A program made the translations under genes and the position numbers. From an uncultured Prevotella sp. (GTDB lineage Bacteria > Bacteroidota > Bacteroidia > Bacteroidales > Bacteroidaceae), in assembly GCA_900545525.1 (NCBI GenBank), contig UQZX01000014.1:1-64000 (forward strand): DNA of 64,000 nucleotides, read 5' to 3'. The notes beneath the pieces are model-generated. The model did no database searches. It worked only from the letters and a program-made list of their open reading frames with translations, and had not been told where the DNA came from. Below, piece by piece: positions 42,371 through 51,099 of the stretch (position 1 is the stretch's first letter; each line of letters starts with the position of its first letter).

Positions 42371-45300
42371 TCATTTAACAATTGTTTTCTGTCCGTTTAC
42401 GATATAGATACCCTTGGGCAGCCCGTCGGTGGTATTTGCCACCTTCTGTCCGTTGAGGTTGTACACGCCGTTTGCCCTTATAGCCTGTATTGCTTCGGGG
42501 GCAAGCTCTGTGAAACTTATTGACGTTGTGGTGCCCTGGTCTCCGTCGTCAACACCTGTCATTGACATTGTTATTGACTTTGCTGCCGCTGTGCCGTCGT
42601 TGTTTTTCTCTATATACGAGCGGTATCCCTTGCCGTAAGAACTGCCTTGCGATACGTACAGTTTGCCGTTGCCGTCGCTAAGGAAGATGTCTCCCGCCTT
42701 GTAGTTTATGCTGTAGCCTGTCTTGTTTGGAACATCGGCGGTTGAATATCCCGGTGTGCCCTTTGCCGTGTAGTTGCCGCAGTTTATAGAAATAGGCGAT
42801 GTTGCCGTGTCAAGATGTTTTCCGCTAACGGTTATAGTTTCTATAGCGTCCATAGCTTTTGGCTTAATCAGATAAGGATATCCTGCAAGTATGTTCTGTA
42901 TCTCGTGATAGACAAACTGCAGATTTGCTACGCTGCCAGCCGTTTCTGCTTTGTTAAGTATTATTATCTGCGTGCCATCGCCGAATGCAGTCTTAACCTC
43001 ATCTTCTGTCATGTAGAACGGCAGTGTCAGCGTGTTCCATTGGTTTGCCTTTAATGTGCGGTTCAGCGTTATCGTTGCATAGCCGGCGGCATTTGCTGTT
43101 TCCGGATGTGCTTTTATGTCAGATAGTTCGATTGTGCCTGAAGGCTGTGTTTCGTCGGGTATGAATGATGCACCGCAGAAACTCATTGCCGAAGTGTTGG
43201 AGAACAGATAGTATGTTTCGCCTGCCTTTACATCAAATTCGTATTTTACAACATCTCCTGTGCCAGTCTCTGCTTTCTTCAATACAGTGCCGCACTGGTT
43301 GGTTGCATAGAAGTCGCCGCTGTGCATAACGTATGCCGTAATCTTTCCGTTCTTTGTCGGTTCCATTGCCATAAAGGCACCGCGTACAGGCAGAGTGAAA
43401 GGCTCACCTTCTTTAAAGTTCTCTTTCGTTTCATCCTTGGCATCGTTCGTTCCTGTGAAGCAAACGTTAAAGTTGTCAAGACCTGTACTGTTTTCCTTTG
43501 CTGGTGCCCAACTGTCTGTAACGCTTCCGCTACCGTTGTTATATGTACCTTCGTTGTGCTTCCATCCGCCGAACTTCATCGCTACCATATTTTCGTCTCC
43601 ATTTTTGATATAGCGGATAGGGTTGTTAAGTGTTGGAGTCTTGTAGTTGGTACCTACGCGGTAGGTATAGGTTGTGTAGCTACTGGATGATGTTCCAGGT
43701 GTAGTAATCTTAATAGATGCAATTTCAGGAAAGCCTGACTCTTTTCTACCTATAAAGACCTTTGCTTCTTTCAGTTCTGTCGTTACCGTGACGGTTGACA
43801 GATTCTTACCCTCAGTATTTGTTGCTGTGTTACTGTATGAACTTGGTGTTGTTCTTGAATTTTCTTCAACCGAATATCTGTATATGGATTTTTCTTTAGT
43901 TCCTGTTATTTCTATTGTAATAGAACCGTTGATATTCGTTATAGGTATAGCTATGAAATTTTTACTTGTGGACATGTTGCTGCCTGCAATAGTCAAAATC
44001 CCTTTACTCGTATCAGCTGAAATCTTCCTTCCGTTTACAGAAATTTCTGTGCCGTTTACTGTGACAGTTTTGGTTTCATCTTTAGATGTGCTTGTAGCAA
44101 AACCACTCCATCCATCTTCCGTAAAGTCTGTATAGAATAATGTTGTTGGTGTTGTGTCTCCAACAGTCTCCACTTCCGTTTCACCCTCTATCTTGTCTTT
44201 TTCAGGGTCTTCCGGTTGTTCCTGTTCTTTGACAGTAACGTATGTTTTGCTTGATGTTATCGTTGTTCCTCCGCAAGAAGCCTCACAGTAGTATGTTCCC
44301 GATAGGGGGGGAGAAAACGTTGATGATGTTGCCCCTTCTACTTTTGTTCCGTCTTCGTTGTACCACTGGTATGCAGGTGTTCCGCTGCCCGAAGCCTTTA
44401 TACTGATGGTCGTTGTAGTGCCTTTTGTCAGGTCATAGCTTGGTGCGAGGTCTTTTTCGAATAGTATTTCTTTGTTTGCCTGATATTGCCGCTCGTATTC
44501 GGTCGCCGCGAGGATGAATGCGCCAAGTACTTTGCCTTCGGTTATGTTCTCATCCTTTCCCACTCTTCCAACGTCACTGCCTAAAAGATAATATTCTTTT
44601 GTTCCGTTACGATATTTTGTATTTCCTGCTGTAGCTTTAGATGATTCGCCTAATCCTGCCGAGCGGCAACTGCCGAAGATGTGCACGCCCTCTTTGCCAT
44701 CTGCTGCGAAGAACTGGCTTACAAGGCATTGGTACGCAGCCTTTGCAGTTTCCTCATATTTTGTATCAATATATCCCAACCGGAGAGCCTTGAGATAACC
44801 TGCGGCAAAGATTGCCGTTGCCGACGATTCGATATAGTTGTATGTCTTAGAGTGTGATGCTCCATTATTATATGTGCTTGCAGAGAACGTTCCGTCTTCG
44901 TCAAGTATCTGATACCATCCGCCCGTCGTATTATCCTTCCATCTGTTCAGGCCGGCAGCGAGGTCATTTAAGTGATTCTTTATCGTGGTATATTTTTTAT
45001 CGGTCTTAGATATTCCTGCTTTGTCCATCTCTTCGAGCATGTCTACAAGGGCGAGGAAGTACCATCCGCAGGCACGCCCCCAGTATGTTGATGACTGATA
45101 CTTAGCTATTCCTTCTTTGCTGTTCAGTCCTGCCCATGTTTCAGAGTGTGAATCTGTTAGCGTTTTATCACCTGCATTTGCGTCAAAGGCGTGGTACATC
45201 AGTTGGTATGTTTCGTTCCAGCACATATTCCAAACAATGTTTAGCTGCTTTACAGCTATGTCCCAGTCGTCAGTGCCAATAATGTTACCGTCCGAGCCCT

Positions 45301-46030
45301 TATAGTTTATGAGTTGTGCAAGCAGAACTCCGCCCATATATTGCCCATCCAGCCACATTTGGTTGTTGTATTTCGTTTTGTGCCACCAGCCGCCTGTCAC
45401 GTCATATCCTTCTGTCTCAGCCGTTGTTCCGCTCTTAATTACGCAATCGGTATTATGTTTTTTCAGTCCCGTAACAGCGTTGTCAAGTGCCGTGGTGGTA
45501 TTTCCGTATGTGGTGGCGTCTGCGTATTTCCCGCCTGTTGCCGATAAATCCCTTAACGGCAGGTATAGCTTTGCAGCATTTAGGTCGTCAAGGCTACCGC
45601 CCAAAGAATTGTACTTGTTACAGAAATCGTCCCCATAGTTCTTGATGCTAAGGAACCATGGCTTTGCCCACGCCTGTGCCCAGTCGTATTGGCTGTAATA
45701 TTGTGATGCCTCGATGATGCCCTTTGCCACAAGTCCGGGTACGTAGTCGAGCACGCTTTTGCCGTCTATTCGCCCTTTTGTCTGATTGCCTTTATCATCG
45801 TATACTGCAAATCCTACAGATGTCGTGTTTGCATTGAAGCTGTTGATGCGCGAATTTATCACCCATTGAGAGTATCTTATACCGTCGTTGAAAGAAAAAT
45901 CGCTTTCGGTTGTTTGTGCCTTTGTAACGCAATGCCCTGCCAAAAGAATGAATACGGGCAATACTTTTCTTACAAAGACATCGAGCCGTGAGCACAGCTC
46001 ACGCCCTTTGCGTAGTAAGTTGTTTTGCAT
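42371..46030 (-). CDS. GH105 unsaturated glucuronyl/galacturonyl hydrolase with accessory domains
   Basis: 1219 residues, far above the 350-420 usual for GH105. Signal region 1-39 (long n-region, cut after TKA). GH105 catalytic domain about 45-535: YNNQMWLDGQYMGG with D228 as expected catalytic acid, YWGRACGWYFLALVDMLEEM and YIESSATAIFAAGYLKALRL. An Ig-like module follows (about 545-600, GTPAYQWYNEDGTKVEGATS), then beta-rich regions and a C-terminal sorting-type tail (VYNLNGQKVANTTDGLPKG...). GH105 removes the unsaturated uronic acid left by pectate or rhamnogalacturonan lyases; the export signal suggests action at the surface or periplasm. Promoter box at 46132. The operon is flanked by inverted copies of a palindromic element. 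Confidence 0.85.
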   Translation of the reverse strand: MQNNLLRKGRELCSRLDVFVRKVLPVFILLAGHCVTKAQTTESDFSFNDGIRYSQWVINSRINSFNANTTSVGFAVYDDKGNQTKGRIDGKSVLDYVPGLVAKGIIEASQYYSQYDWAQAWAKPWFLSIKNYGDDFCNKYNSLGGSLDDLNAAKLYLPLRDLSATGGKYADATTYGNTTTALDNAVTGLKKHNTDCVIKSGTTAETEGYDVTGGWWHKTKYNNQMWLDGQYMGGVLLAQLINYKGSDGNIIGTDDWDIAVKQLNIVWNMCWNETYQLMYHAFDANAGDKTLTDSHSETWAGLNSKEGIAKYQSSTYWGRACGWYFLALVDMLEEMDKAGISKTDKKYTTIKNHLNDLAAGLNRWKDNTTGGWYQILDEDGTFSASTYNNGASHSKTYNYIESSATAIFAAGYLKALRLGYIDTKYEETAKAAYQCLVSQFFAADGKEGVHIFGSCRSAGLGESSKATAGNTKYRNGTKEYYLLGSDVGRVGKDENITEGKVLGAFILAATEYERQYQANKEILFEKDLAPSYDLTKGTTTTISIKASGSGTPAYQWYNEDGTKVEGATSSTFSPPLSGTYYCEASCGGTTITSSKTYVTVKEQEQPEDPEKDKIEGETEVETVGDTTPTTLFYTDFTEDGWSGFATSTSKDETKTVTVNGTEISVNGRKISADTSKGILTIAGSNMSTSKNFIAIPITNINGSITIEITGTKEKSIYRYSVEENSRTTPSSYSNTATNTEGKNLSTVTVTTELKEAKVFIGRKESGFPEIASIKITTPGTSSSSYTTYTYRVGTNYKTPTLNNPIRYIKNGDENMVAMKFGGWKHNEGTYNNGSGSVTDSWAPAKENSTGLDNFNVCFTGTNDAKDETKENFKEGEPFTLPVRGAFMAMEPTKNGKITAYVMHSGDFYATNQCGTVLKKAETGTGDVVKYEFDVKAGETYYLFSNTSAMSFCGASFIPDETQPSGTIELSDIKAHPETANAAGYATITLNRTLKANQWNTLTLPFYMTEDEVKTAFGDGTQIIILNKAETAGSVANLQFVYHEIQNILAGYPYLIKPKAMDAIETITVSGKHLDTATSPISINCGNYTAKGTPGYSTADVPNKTGYSINYKAGDIFLSDGNGKLYVSQGSSYGKGYRSYIEKNNDGTAAAKSITMSMTGVDDGDQGTTTSISFTELAPEAIQAIRANGVYNLNGQKVANTTDGLPKGIYIVNGQKTIVK

Positions 46031-46131
46031 TTTTTGATATTTTAGTTGTTTAGATTATACTATTCAGTAGTTTGCTTGTAGTTTGTCTTCATCGTATAGT
46101 GCAACAATTGTTTGCGTGCACATAAGTATTG

Positions 46132-46139
46132 CAAATATA
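46132..46139 (-). promoter_or_regulatory. -7 box of the GH105 operon
   Basis: The minus strand reads TATATTTG, about 100 bp before the GH105 start. Confidence 0.6.
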
Positions 46140-46200
46140 CGAATAAGTCGAGAACAAAACAACAAATTTATTTGTTTTTTGTACTGAAAGGATTGATTAT

Positions 46201-46350
46201 GGAAGTTAAAGAAGTTATTGGAAGTTATGCGGCTTAAGCCGCAGGAAGTTAAAGGACGTATGCCTTGTTGACTGTATATCCAGCATTTGTCCTTTAACTT
46301 CTTCTAACTTCCTTAACTTCTTCTAACTTCCTTAACTTCTTTAACTCCCA
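46201..46350. repeat. AACTTCC-type palindromic element, copy 2 (inverted)
   Basis: Reverse-complement copy of the element at 42001-42129, including GCGGCTTAAGCCGC and the segment AGGACGTATGCCTTGTTGAC. It has an extended run of TTCTAACTTCCTTAAC repeats on its right side. It lies upstream of the GH105 promoter and just beyond the stop of the pectinesterase-like gene. Confidence 0.85.
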
Positions 46351-46391
46351 TAATAAATAACAACTTCCTTAACTCCTGATAAAATATTCCT

Positions 46392-48056
46392 CTATTTCAG
46401 AAAAATGCTTTTTATCACTGTGGCAGATGCGCCTGTGCTGCCCGTATGTTGCAGGTGGAAGCCCCCGAAGGTGTTGGGGTGGGGCATGGCTGCCTCGAAT
46501 TGCTGCGGTGTATGACTGACAATACTGTTTGTTATTGTGGCTTTTAGCATGTTGCCGTCGGCAGTGAGCGTAACAGAACATCCTTTGCGGAACATATCGC
46601 AGCGCAGAGGACTGCTTATGGGTTTGATGTCTCCGGCAGAATACTCAACCAGATATGTCTCTACGGAGCGGTCATATTCAGGCGTGCGGATGAAACGTAT
46701 GCCGTAACCTGTCAGTGTGCGGGTGTCGAACTTTATGCAGATGTCAAGATACTGTCCCGTTGCCGAGCCGAAACCCTGTCCCGGTCCCTTGCAAGGGTCG
46801 AGTGTCACGGTGCATGTCTGTCTGCCTGTCGGCTTGCCTTCGTCTGCCGGAGTGAACATCATTCTTGCACCTTTCTGCAGCTGTACCAGTCCCCATGACC
46901 CTTCAGCACCGTCCATGCCCTCGGCATATCCCCACGAACTGCGGCTGTTGTCTGCCTGCCAGTCGTAGCGTGCGGTGTCTTTAGGCTTGTGACAGTCCAA
47001 TGTCCACCTGCCCGGAACAATCTCCGGCTGTATCTGCAGGGCAAATGCGGGAAGGCTTACGGGCAGCGGTTCTATTGGCGTTGGCACGCATAGCGGCTTT
47101 CCGTTGAGCGTGCATCCGGTCATCACGCACCGGTGTGCCGGGTCGGGACGCTTGTTCCACTCGATGTTTATATCGGGATCGTCGCTTGTCCAGCGGCATC
47201 CGGTCATCGACACCGGACCGCTTACCTTCGTCAGGTATTGCGTTCCCTGCGTCTTCGTGTGTATGTCGCAGTCTATGAATACTGCACCTTTCTCTTTGTC
47301 GGTGGTATAGAAAGGCTTGCCGGAGAACAATGTAAACCTGCATTTGCGGTATACGCCCGTGCCGCACAGCGCATCGTCGGTACATTCGAAATAGCAGTTG
47401 TCGAATGTGGTGTTACGTGCTCCGACGAAAGGACACAGGTTGAGGCGCGATATGAAACGGCAGTTGCGCATGGCATAGTTGTCACCCTTGCATATTGCAA
47501 TCTGTGCCTGCACAATGGCGTCTTTTCTGCGTCTGCGGTTCATCTTGGGGTTTCTGGGGTATATAAGGTCGGTGTTGCAGTAGTTTCCGAAAGTAATGTT
47601 CTCAGCAACGATGTTGCTCCCGGTGAAGTGGAACATCGTAAAGTTGCCGTCGGCACCTTGAGTCTGCCCGCGGTTGCATGCCAAGACGATGTCTTCGGGA
47701 TTGTCCGACAGACCGGTTATCCTCACCCTGTCCAGCTTCAGCATCATGCCGAACGGTGTCTTTGAGCCGGGCAGCGGCTTTCTCTCTTCCTCGTCGTCGG
47801 GATTGTCTATCCAGTATACCGACGGTTCTATGTATATGTCCGTCCACAGCGTGTCCTTGCCGTTGTTGTGCTCTGCATATCTAAGGGCTTCGTTTACAGT
47901 TTCGAACGTGAACATGTCTGGTATTGTCTTCTTTCCGTTTACATACAGACACTTGTTGCCGCTTTTCAGCGTTGTGCCTTTGTATTTGAACTTTGTCTGT
48001 GCCGTGCAGACGATACAGTGAATCAGTATCATTGCCGTTGTTATAATGTTTCTCAT
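46392..48056 (-). CDS. Pectinesterase-like beta-helix protein (CE8-like)
   Basis: 554 residues from ATG 48056. A signal peptide (about 1-20, MRNIITTAMILIHCIVCTAQ) precedes a right-handed beta-helix (about 60-330): FTGSNIVAENITFGNYC, GDNYAMRNCRFISRL, ARNTTFDNCYFECTDDALCG, FIDCDIHTKTQGTQYLTKVS. This pattern resembles divergent pectin methylesterases, but the textbook QD..VDFIFG..LGRPW set is not plainly present, so a lyase-like role is possible. The C-terminal part (about 360-554) looks like a beta-sandwich. Upstream sequence is open in frame to 48122 but derives from the 66-bp promoter repeat, whose box at 48094 lies 38 bp before the chosen start. Confidence 0.65.
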   Translation of the reverse strand: MRNIITTAMILIHCIVCTAQTKFKYKGTTLKSGNKCLYVNGKKTIPDMFTFETVNEALRYAEHNNGKDTLWTDIYIEPSVYWIDNPDDEEERKPLPGSKTPFGMMLKLDRVRITGLSDNPEDIVLACNRGQTQGADGNFTMFHFTGSNIVAENITFGNYCNTDLIYPRNPKMNRRRRKDAIVQAQIAICKGDNYAMRNCRFISRLNLCPFVGARNTTFDNCYFECTDDALCGTGVYRKCRFTLFSGKPFYTTDKEKGAVFIDCDIHTKTQGTQYLTKVSGPVSMTGCRWTSDDPDINIEWNKRPDPAHRCVMTGCTLNGKPLCVPTPIEPLPVSLPAFALQIQPEIVPGRWTLDCHKPKDTARYDWQADNSRSSWGYAEGMDGAEGSWGLVQLQKGARMMFTPADEGKPTGRQTCTVTLDPCKGPGQGFGSATGQYLDICIKFDTRTLTGYGIRFIRTPEYDRSVETYLVEYSAGDIKPISSPLRCDMFRKGCSVTLTADGNMLKATITNSIVSHTPQQFEAAMPHPNTFGGFHLQHTGSTGASATVIKSIFLK

Positions 48057-48093
48057 AATGTGTTTATATAAATTGGTGCATGTTCTTTTTCTG

Positions 48094-48167
48094 CAAAGAT
48101 AATGCAAGCCGAACGCAATCAAGCTTACTTGAGATTGCTGAGGCGAAGCTTATCTTCTGCAAAGATA
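48094..48167 (-). repeat. 66-bp promoter-carrying repeat (locus 2)
   Basis: CAAAGATA (TATCTTTG on the minus strand) at 48094 and 48160, again 66 bp apart, with the same interior as at 19464-19603 (GCAAGCCGAACGCAATCAAG). It faces the pectinesterase-like gene. Confidence 0.85.
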
Positions 48168-48200
48168 ACGGAAAAAGCGGCATTCATGGCGTGTATATAC

Positions 48201-48236
48201 AAAAAATCCTTGCCGTATGGTTAAGGCAAGGATTTT
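48201..48236 (-). terminator. Terminator of rplS
   Basis: AAAATCCTTGCC and GGCAAGGATTTT form a perfect stem with a 10-nt loop; the minus strand ends in a T-run. It lies 20 bp after the L19 stop. Confidence 0.85.
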
Positions 48237-48256
48237 GTTCGTTAGGATTAAAGCTG

Positions 48257-48622
48257 TCAGGCTTTCGGAGTAGCAATGGTCTTCTTCTCTGCGATGCGTG
48301 CCTTCTTTCCTGTAAGTTTGCGCAGGTAGTAAAGCTTTGCGCGACGCACTTTACCATGCTTGTTTACCTCAATGCTGTCGATGTTCGGAGACTCGATAGG
48401 GAAGATACGCTCAACACCTACTGTTCCTGACATCTTGCGAACGGTGAAACGCTTCTTGTTTCCATGACCGGAGATGCGGATAACCACACCGCGGTAGAGC
48501 TGGATACGCTCCTTTGAACCCTCGATAATTTTGTAAGCGACAGTGATTGTGTCACCTGATTTGAACTCAGGGAACTGCTTGCCGGTTGCAAATGCTTCTT
48601 CAGCAACTTTAATTAAATCCAT
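48257..48622 (-). CDS. rplS: 50S ribosomal protein L19
   Basis: 121 residues. L19 sits at the interface of the ribosomal subunits. Typical family segments are FKSGDTITVAYKIIEGSKER, IQLYRGVVIRISGHGNKKRF, TVGVERIFPIESPNIDSIEV and KVRRAKLYYLRKLTGKKARI. Length and the extended C-terminus are normal for Bacteroidota. It is a core gene placed inside the second pectin block, between two pectin genes on the same strand. Its own -7 box (TAATTTTG, 48711-48718) and terminator make it monocistronic, so the pectin genes on either side are not one operon. Confidence 0.97.
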   Translation of the reverse strand: MDLIKVAEEAFATGKQFPEFKSGDTITVAYKIIEGSKERIQLYRGVVIRISGHGNKKRFTVRKMSGTVGVERIFPIESPNIDSIEVNKHGKVRRAKLYYLRKLTGKKARIAEKKTIATPKA

Positions 48623-48718
48623 TCTTGTAATAATTAAATTTGTTTATCGTTCCAACGTAACATAGCAAGGCTACTCTTCTTCCTGCCAGCGATTACGCCG
48701 AAAAGCGGTGCAAAATTA
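48623..48718 (-). promoter_or_regulatory. Promoter and leader of rplS
   Basis: TAATTTTG on the minus strand at 48718-48711. The leader of about 80 nt is richer in G and C than its surroundings and can form short hairpins. A ribosomal-protein leader is possible; pairing was not proven. Confidence 0.4.
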
Positions 48719-48796
48719 ATACATTTTTCATTACGCTCCAAGACTTATGCGCCTTTTTTGCGTCTATCTGCTTAAAATTGAGACGTTTCCGACTTA

Positions 48797-50911
48797 TTAT
48801 GGTATCACCACCTTGCGTCTGTTTATTATGTAAACGCCCTTTTTAAGGCTGCCCGTGTCGCTGCCAATGTAACGTCCGTCCATGGAGTATATCCGCGTTG
48901 TGCCGTCTGTTTCATCGCCGGCATCAATGCTATGTATGCCCGTGGTGTTTGCCTTTATGTCTATATAGTCGGTGCGGCAGCGCATGTTCTTCTGAGTATA
49001 GAAGTCGATGCGTATCTCGTCGCCATGCTTGAGGACAACGGATTTTGTGTTGCGTGTCGCCATCTTGTTGTTGTTTGCCGTTGCCGTCCACTGGTCTTTG
49101 CGTTCTTCGTTTATGTAAAGTCCGAACCAGCCCTGACCGGATTTCTCGTCAAAGTATGCTGTTGTGAAGTCGTATGTACCGTCGTTGCCGTCCCATACAA
49201 AACTCATGTATCCCGGTCCCTGGTCGCCCACGTTGCACGAGTCGTTGGAGGCAACAATCCATCCTTGCGTCACATCGCGCTCGGGGAAGCAGAGACCGCC
49301 CCTTACGGCGTGTTCAACCTCGTTCCTTCCAACGTGCGCCTTGCTTATGTCCGACTTGAACTTCCACACATCACCCTTTACCACCGTGCCGTCCGCGTTG
49401 TTCACGTCCACACGCCAGTAATATGTCTCGCCATGGCGGAGCCCTTTCGGCTGGTAGGATGTCTGTTCTGCATTTCCGGCTACAGCATCTGACAAGTCTT
49501 CATTGCTGCCTATGTATACTGTATAACTCTGTGCGTTAAATCCGCTTCTCCACCGCAGGCTCATCGGTACGCATGGCGTTGCATCGCCCTTTATCTCGCG
49601 CAGCGGGGCATGCGCTTCACCGTTAAGCGGGGTGGGGTGGTGTGCTTTCTCATCGGCAGTGGTAAAGCGGAACACATCAGATGTCGTGCCGTCGTATTTT
49701 CCTCCCTTGACCGTCACCTGCCAGTAATACGTTGTCAGGGGACGCAGCTCGAAAGATGCCGGGTCGGCGGTTTGCAAAGCCTCGGGCGTTACACCTATTT
49801 TATATATATAGCCTGTTGCTCCGTCAATGTCTCCGCAAAATATGCGTGTGCCCTTTGTCACGCCTATGGCTCCGTTGCCGGGGAAAGGGATGATGTCGCT
49901 CTCAATGCCTTCCGTACATCCCATGCGGCTTACAAGTCCGGGAACATCGGCGGCGTTGTCAAGGGCAAAATCGTAGTCGTAATATCTGCTCACGTCAAAG
50001 CCGTCGCTGTTACCCTTCGTATTGCTGCTTGTGCTCTCAAAGATGTTGCCCGTGCTTTTAATGAAGCCCCAGTACGCATCTTCCTCACCGTAGTCTTCAG
50101 AGTACATCTGGTTGAAAGCCTTGCTGACATTCTTGAAGTAGCAGTTGTCCACATTTACGATGGCACGTGCGAACATGCCTATGGCGTAGGACGTGTTCTT
50201 CTCGTTATAGTCGTTGAATATATGTCCCAGTCCGTAGCCTATGCGCGGGTTGCGCTGTGTGCAGTTAATGAAAGCGTTGTGATGATATGTAACGCGCTGC
50301 TTGCCGTAATCTGCGATGTTGCGCGTTCCCGAAGAGCAGAGAGATGTCTTGTCATGGTCGTGGAACTTGCACCACGACACGGTGAGATAGCTTGAGCCGT
50401 ATGTAAAGTCAAGCAGTCCGTCGTTGGCGTCGTTCTCCTGTTTCTGGCTTGAAAGGTCGCAGTGGTCCACCCACACATGGTGCGTGTTCCTGAATGCTAT
50501 GGCATCGGGGTCAGCCTTGGTTATCCTGAGATTGCGTATTATAATGTTCTTCTGTCCGTTTATATCTAATCCCAGACTGTCGAGGTGTGCTCCATTGCCG
50601 CCTCCGATAATCGTCTTATTGCTCTTCACCGACACATAGTCGTGTTTCTGTTTTGGATTGGTGCTGTAGTCATAGTGCCCCTTCAGGTCGGCATCGAGTA
50701 TTATTATATAAGGTTCGTTGGCTCCCGCATATCTGGCAAAGTCCTCACGGTTTGTCACGTGCACAATCTTTCCGCCGGCTCCTCCCGTGGTGCCCTGCAG
50801 CCCCATGTCGCTGTAGTTTGCAAAACCCGCAAGTCCGCTCTGTGCGTAAAGGGAAACAGAACAGATAAACGTTGATGCTGATAATACTAATCTTCTGAGT
50901 TGTTTCATCAT
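48797..50911 (-). CDS. PL1 pectate lyase with fibronectin-like domains
   Basis: 704 residues. Signal peptide 1-23. Catalytic PL1 beta-helix about 25-340: VWVDHCDLSSQKQENDAND (146-164) with calcium-binding acidic residues, LDFTYGSSYLTVSWCKFHDH and CTQRNPRIGYGLGHIFNDY, where the arginine pair R220/R223 includes the catalytic base. Two fibronectin-III-like regions follow (about 345-420 and 445-520), then a jelly-roll-like region and a C-terminal tail (IYSMDGRYIGSDTGSLKKG...). It cleaves polygalacturonate by Ca-dependent beta-elimination outside the cell. Promoter box TATATTTG lies 38 bp upstream. Confidence 0.93.
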   Translation of the reverse strand: MMKQLRRLVLSASTFICSVSLYAQSGLAGFANYSDMGLQGTTGGAGGKIVHVTNREDFARYAGANEPYIIILDADLKGHYDYSTNPKQKHDYVSVKSNKTIIGGGNGAHLDSLGLDINGQKNIIIRNLRITKADPDAIAFRNTHHVWVDHCDLSSQKQENDANDGLLDFTYGSSYLTVSWCKFHDHDKTSLCSSGTRNIADYGKQRVTYHHNAFINCTQRNPRIGYGLGHIFNDYNEKNTSYAIGMFARAIVNVDNCYFKNVSKAFNQMYSEDYGEEDAYWGFIKSTGNIFESTSSNTKGNSDGFDVSRYYDYDFALDNAADVPGLVSRMGCTEGIESDIIPFPGNGAIGVTKGTRIFCGDIDGATGYIYKIGVTPEALQTADPASFELRPLTTYYWQVTVKGGKYDGTTSDVFRFTTADEKAHHPTPLNGEAHAPLREIKGDATPCVPMSLRWRSGFNAQSYTVYIGSNEDLSDAVAGNAEQTSYQPKGLRHGETYYWRVDVNNADGTVVKGDVWKFKSDISKAHVGRNEVEHAVRGGLCFPERDVTQGWIVASNDSCNVGDQGPGYMSFVWDGNDGTYDFTTAYFDEKSGQGWFGLYINEERKDQWTATANNNKMATRNTKSVVLKHGDEIRIDFYTQKNMRCRTDYIDIKANTTGIHSIDAGDETDGTTRIYSMDGRYIGSDTGSLKKGVYIINRRKVVIP

Positions 50912-50948
50912 TCTTTAAGATATTGTTAAGATAAAGGTTATTATGTGG

Positions 50949-50956
50949 CAAATATA
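50949..50956 (-). promoter_or_regulatory. -7 box of the PL1 pectate lyase gene
   Basis: The minus strand reads TATATTTG, 38 bp before the start at 50911. Confidence 0.6.
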
Positions 50957-51005
50957 CAATTATTTTGTGAAAAGAGTGTAATATTCTATCTGATAGATTG
51001 ATTAT

Positions 51006-51082
51006 TAACGCGAGTTAGATGAATATTACAAACCACCCCTGCCCCTCTTTTGGAAAAGGAGGGGCAGGGGTGGTTTGTGATG
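51006..51082. repeat. Inverted-repeat element D (partial)
   Basis: The left terminus AACGCGAGTTAGATGAAT is followed by a compact hairpin: ACAAACCACCCCTGCCCCTC pairs with its complement ending at 51077. The right terminal repeat seen in element C is missing. It lies 18 bp beyond the stop of the PL1-CE8 fusion gene and may serve as its terminator. Confidence 0.75.
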
Positions 51083-51099
51083 TATGTTAAAGGTTGCTG

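Noticed and set aside
48080..48430. 116-residue plus-strand frame over the repeat and the rplS end
   Set aside because: Composed of repeat translation plus antisense of rplS; not a gene.
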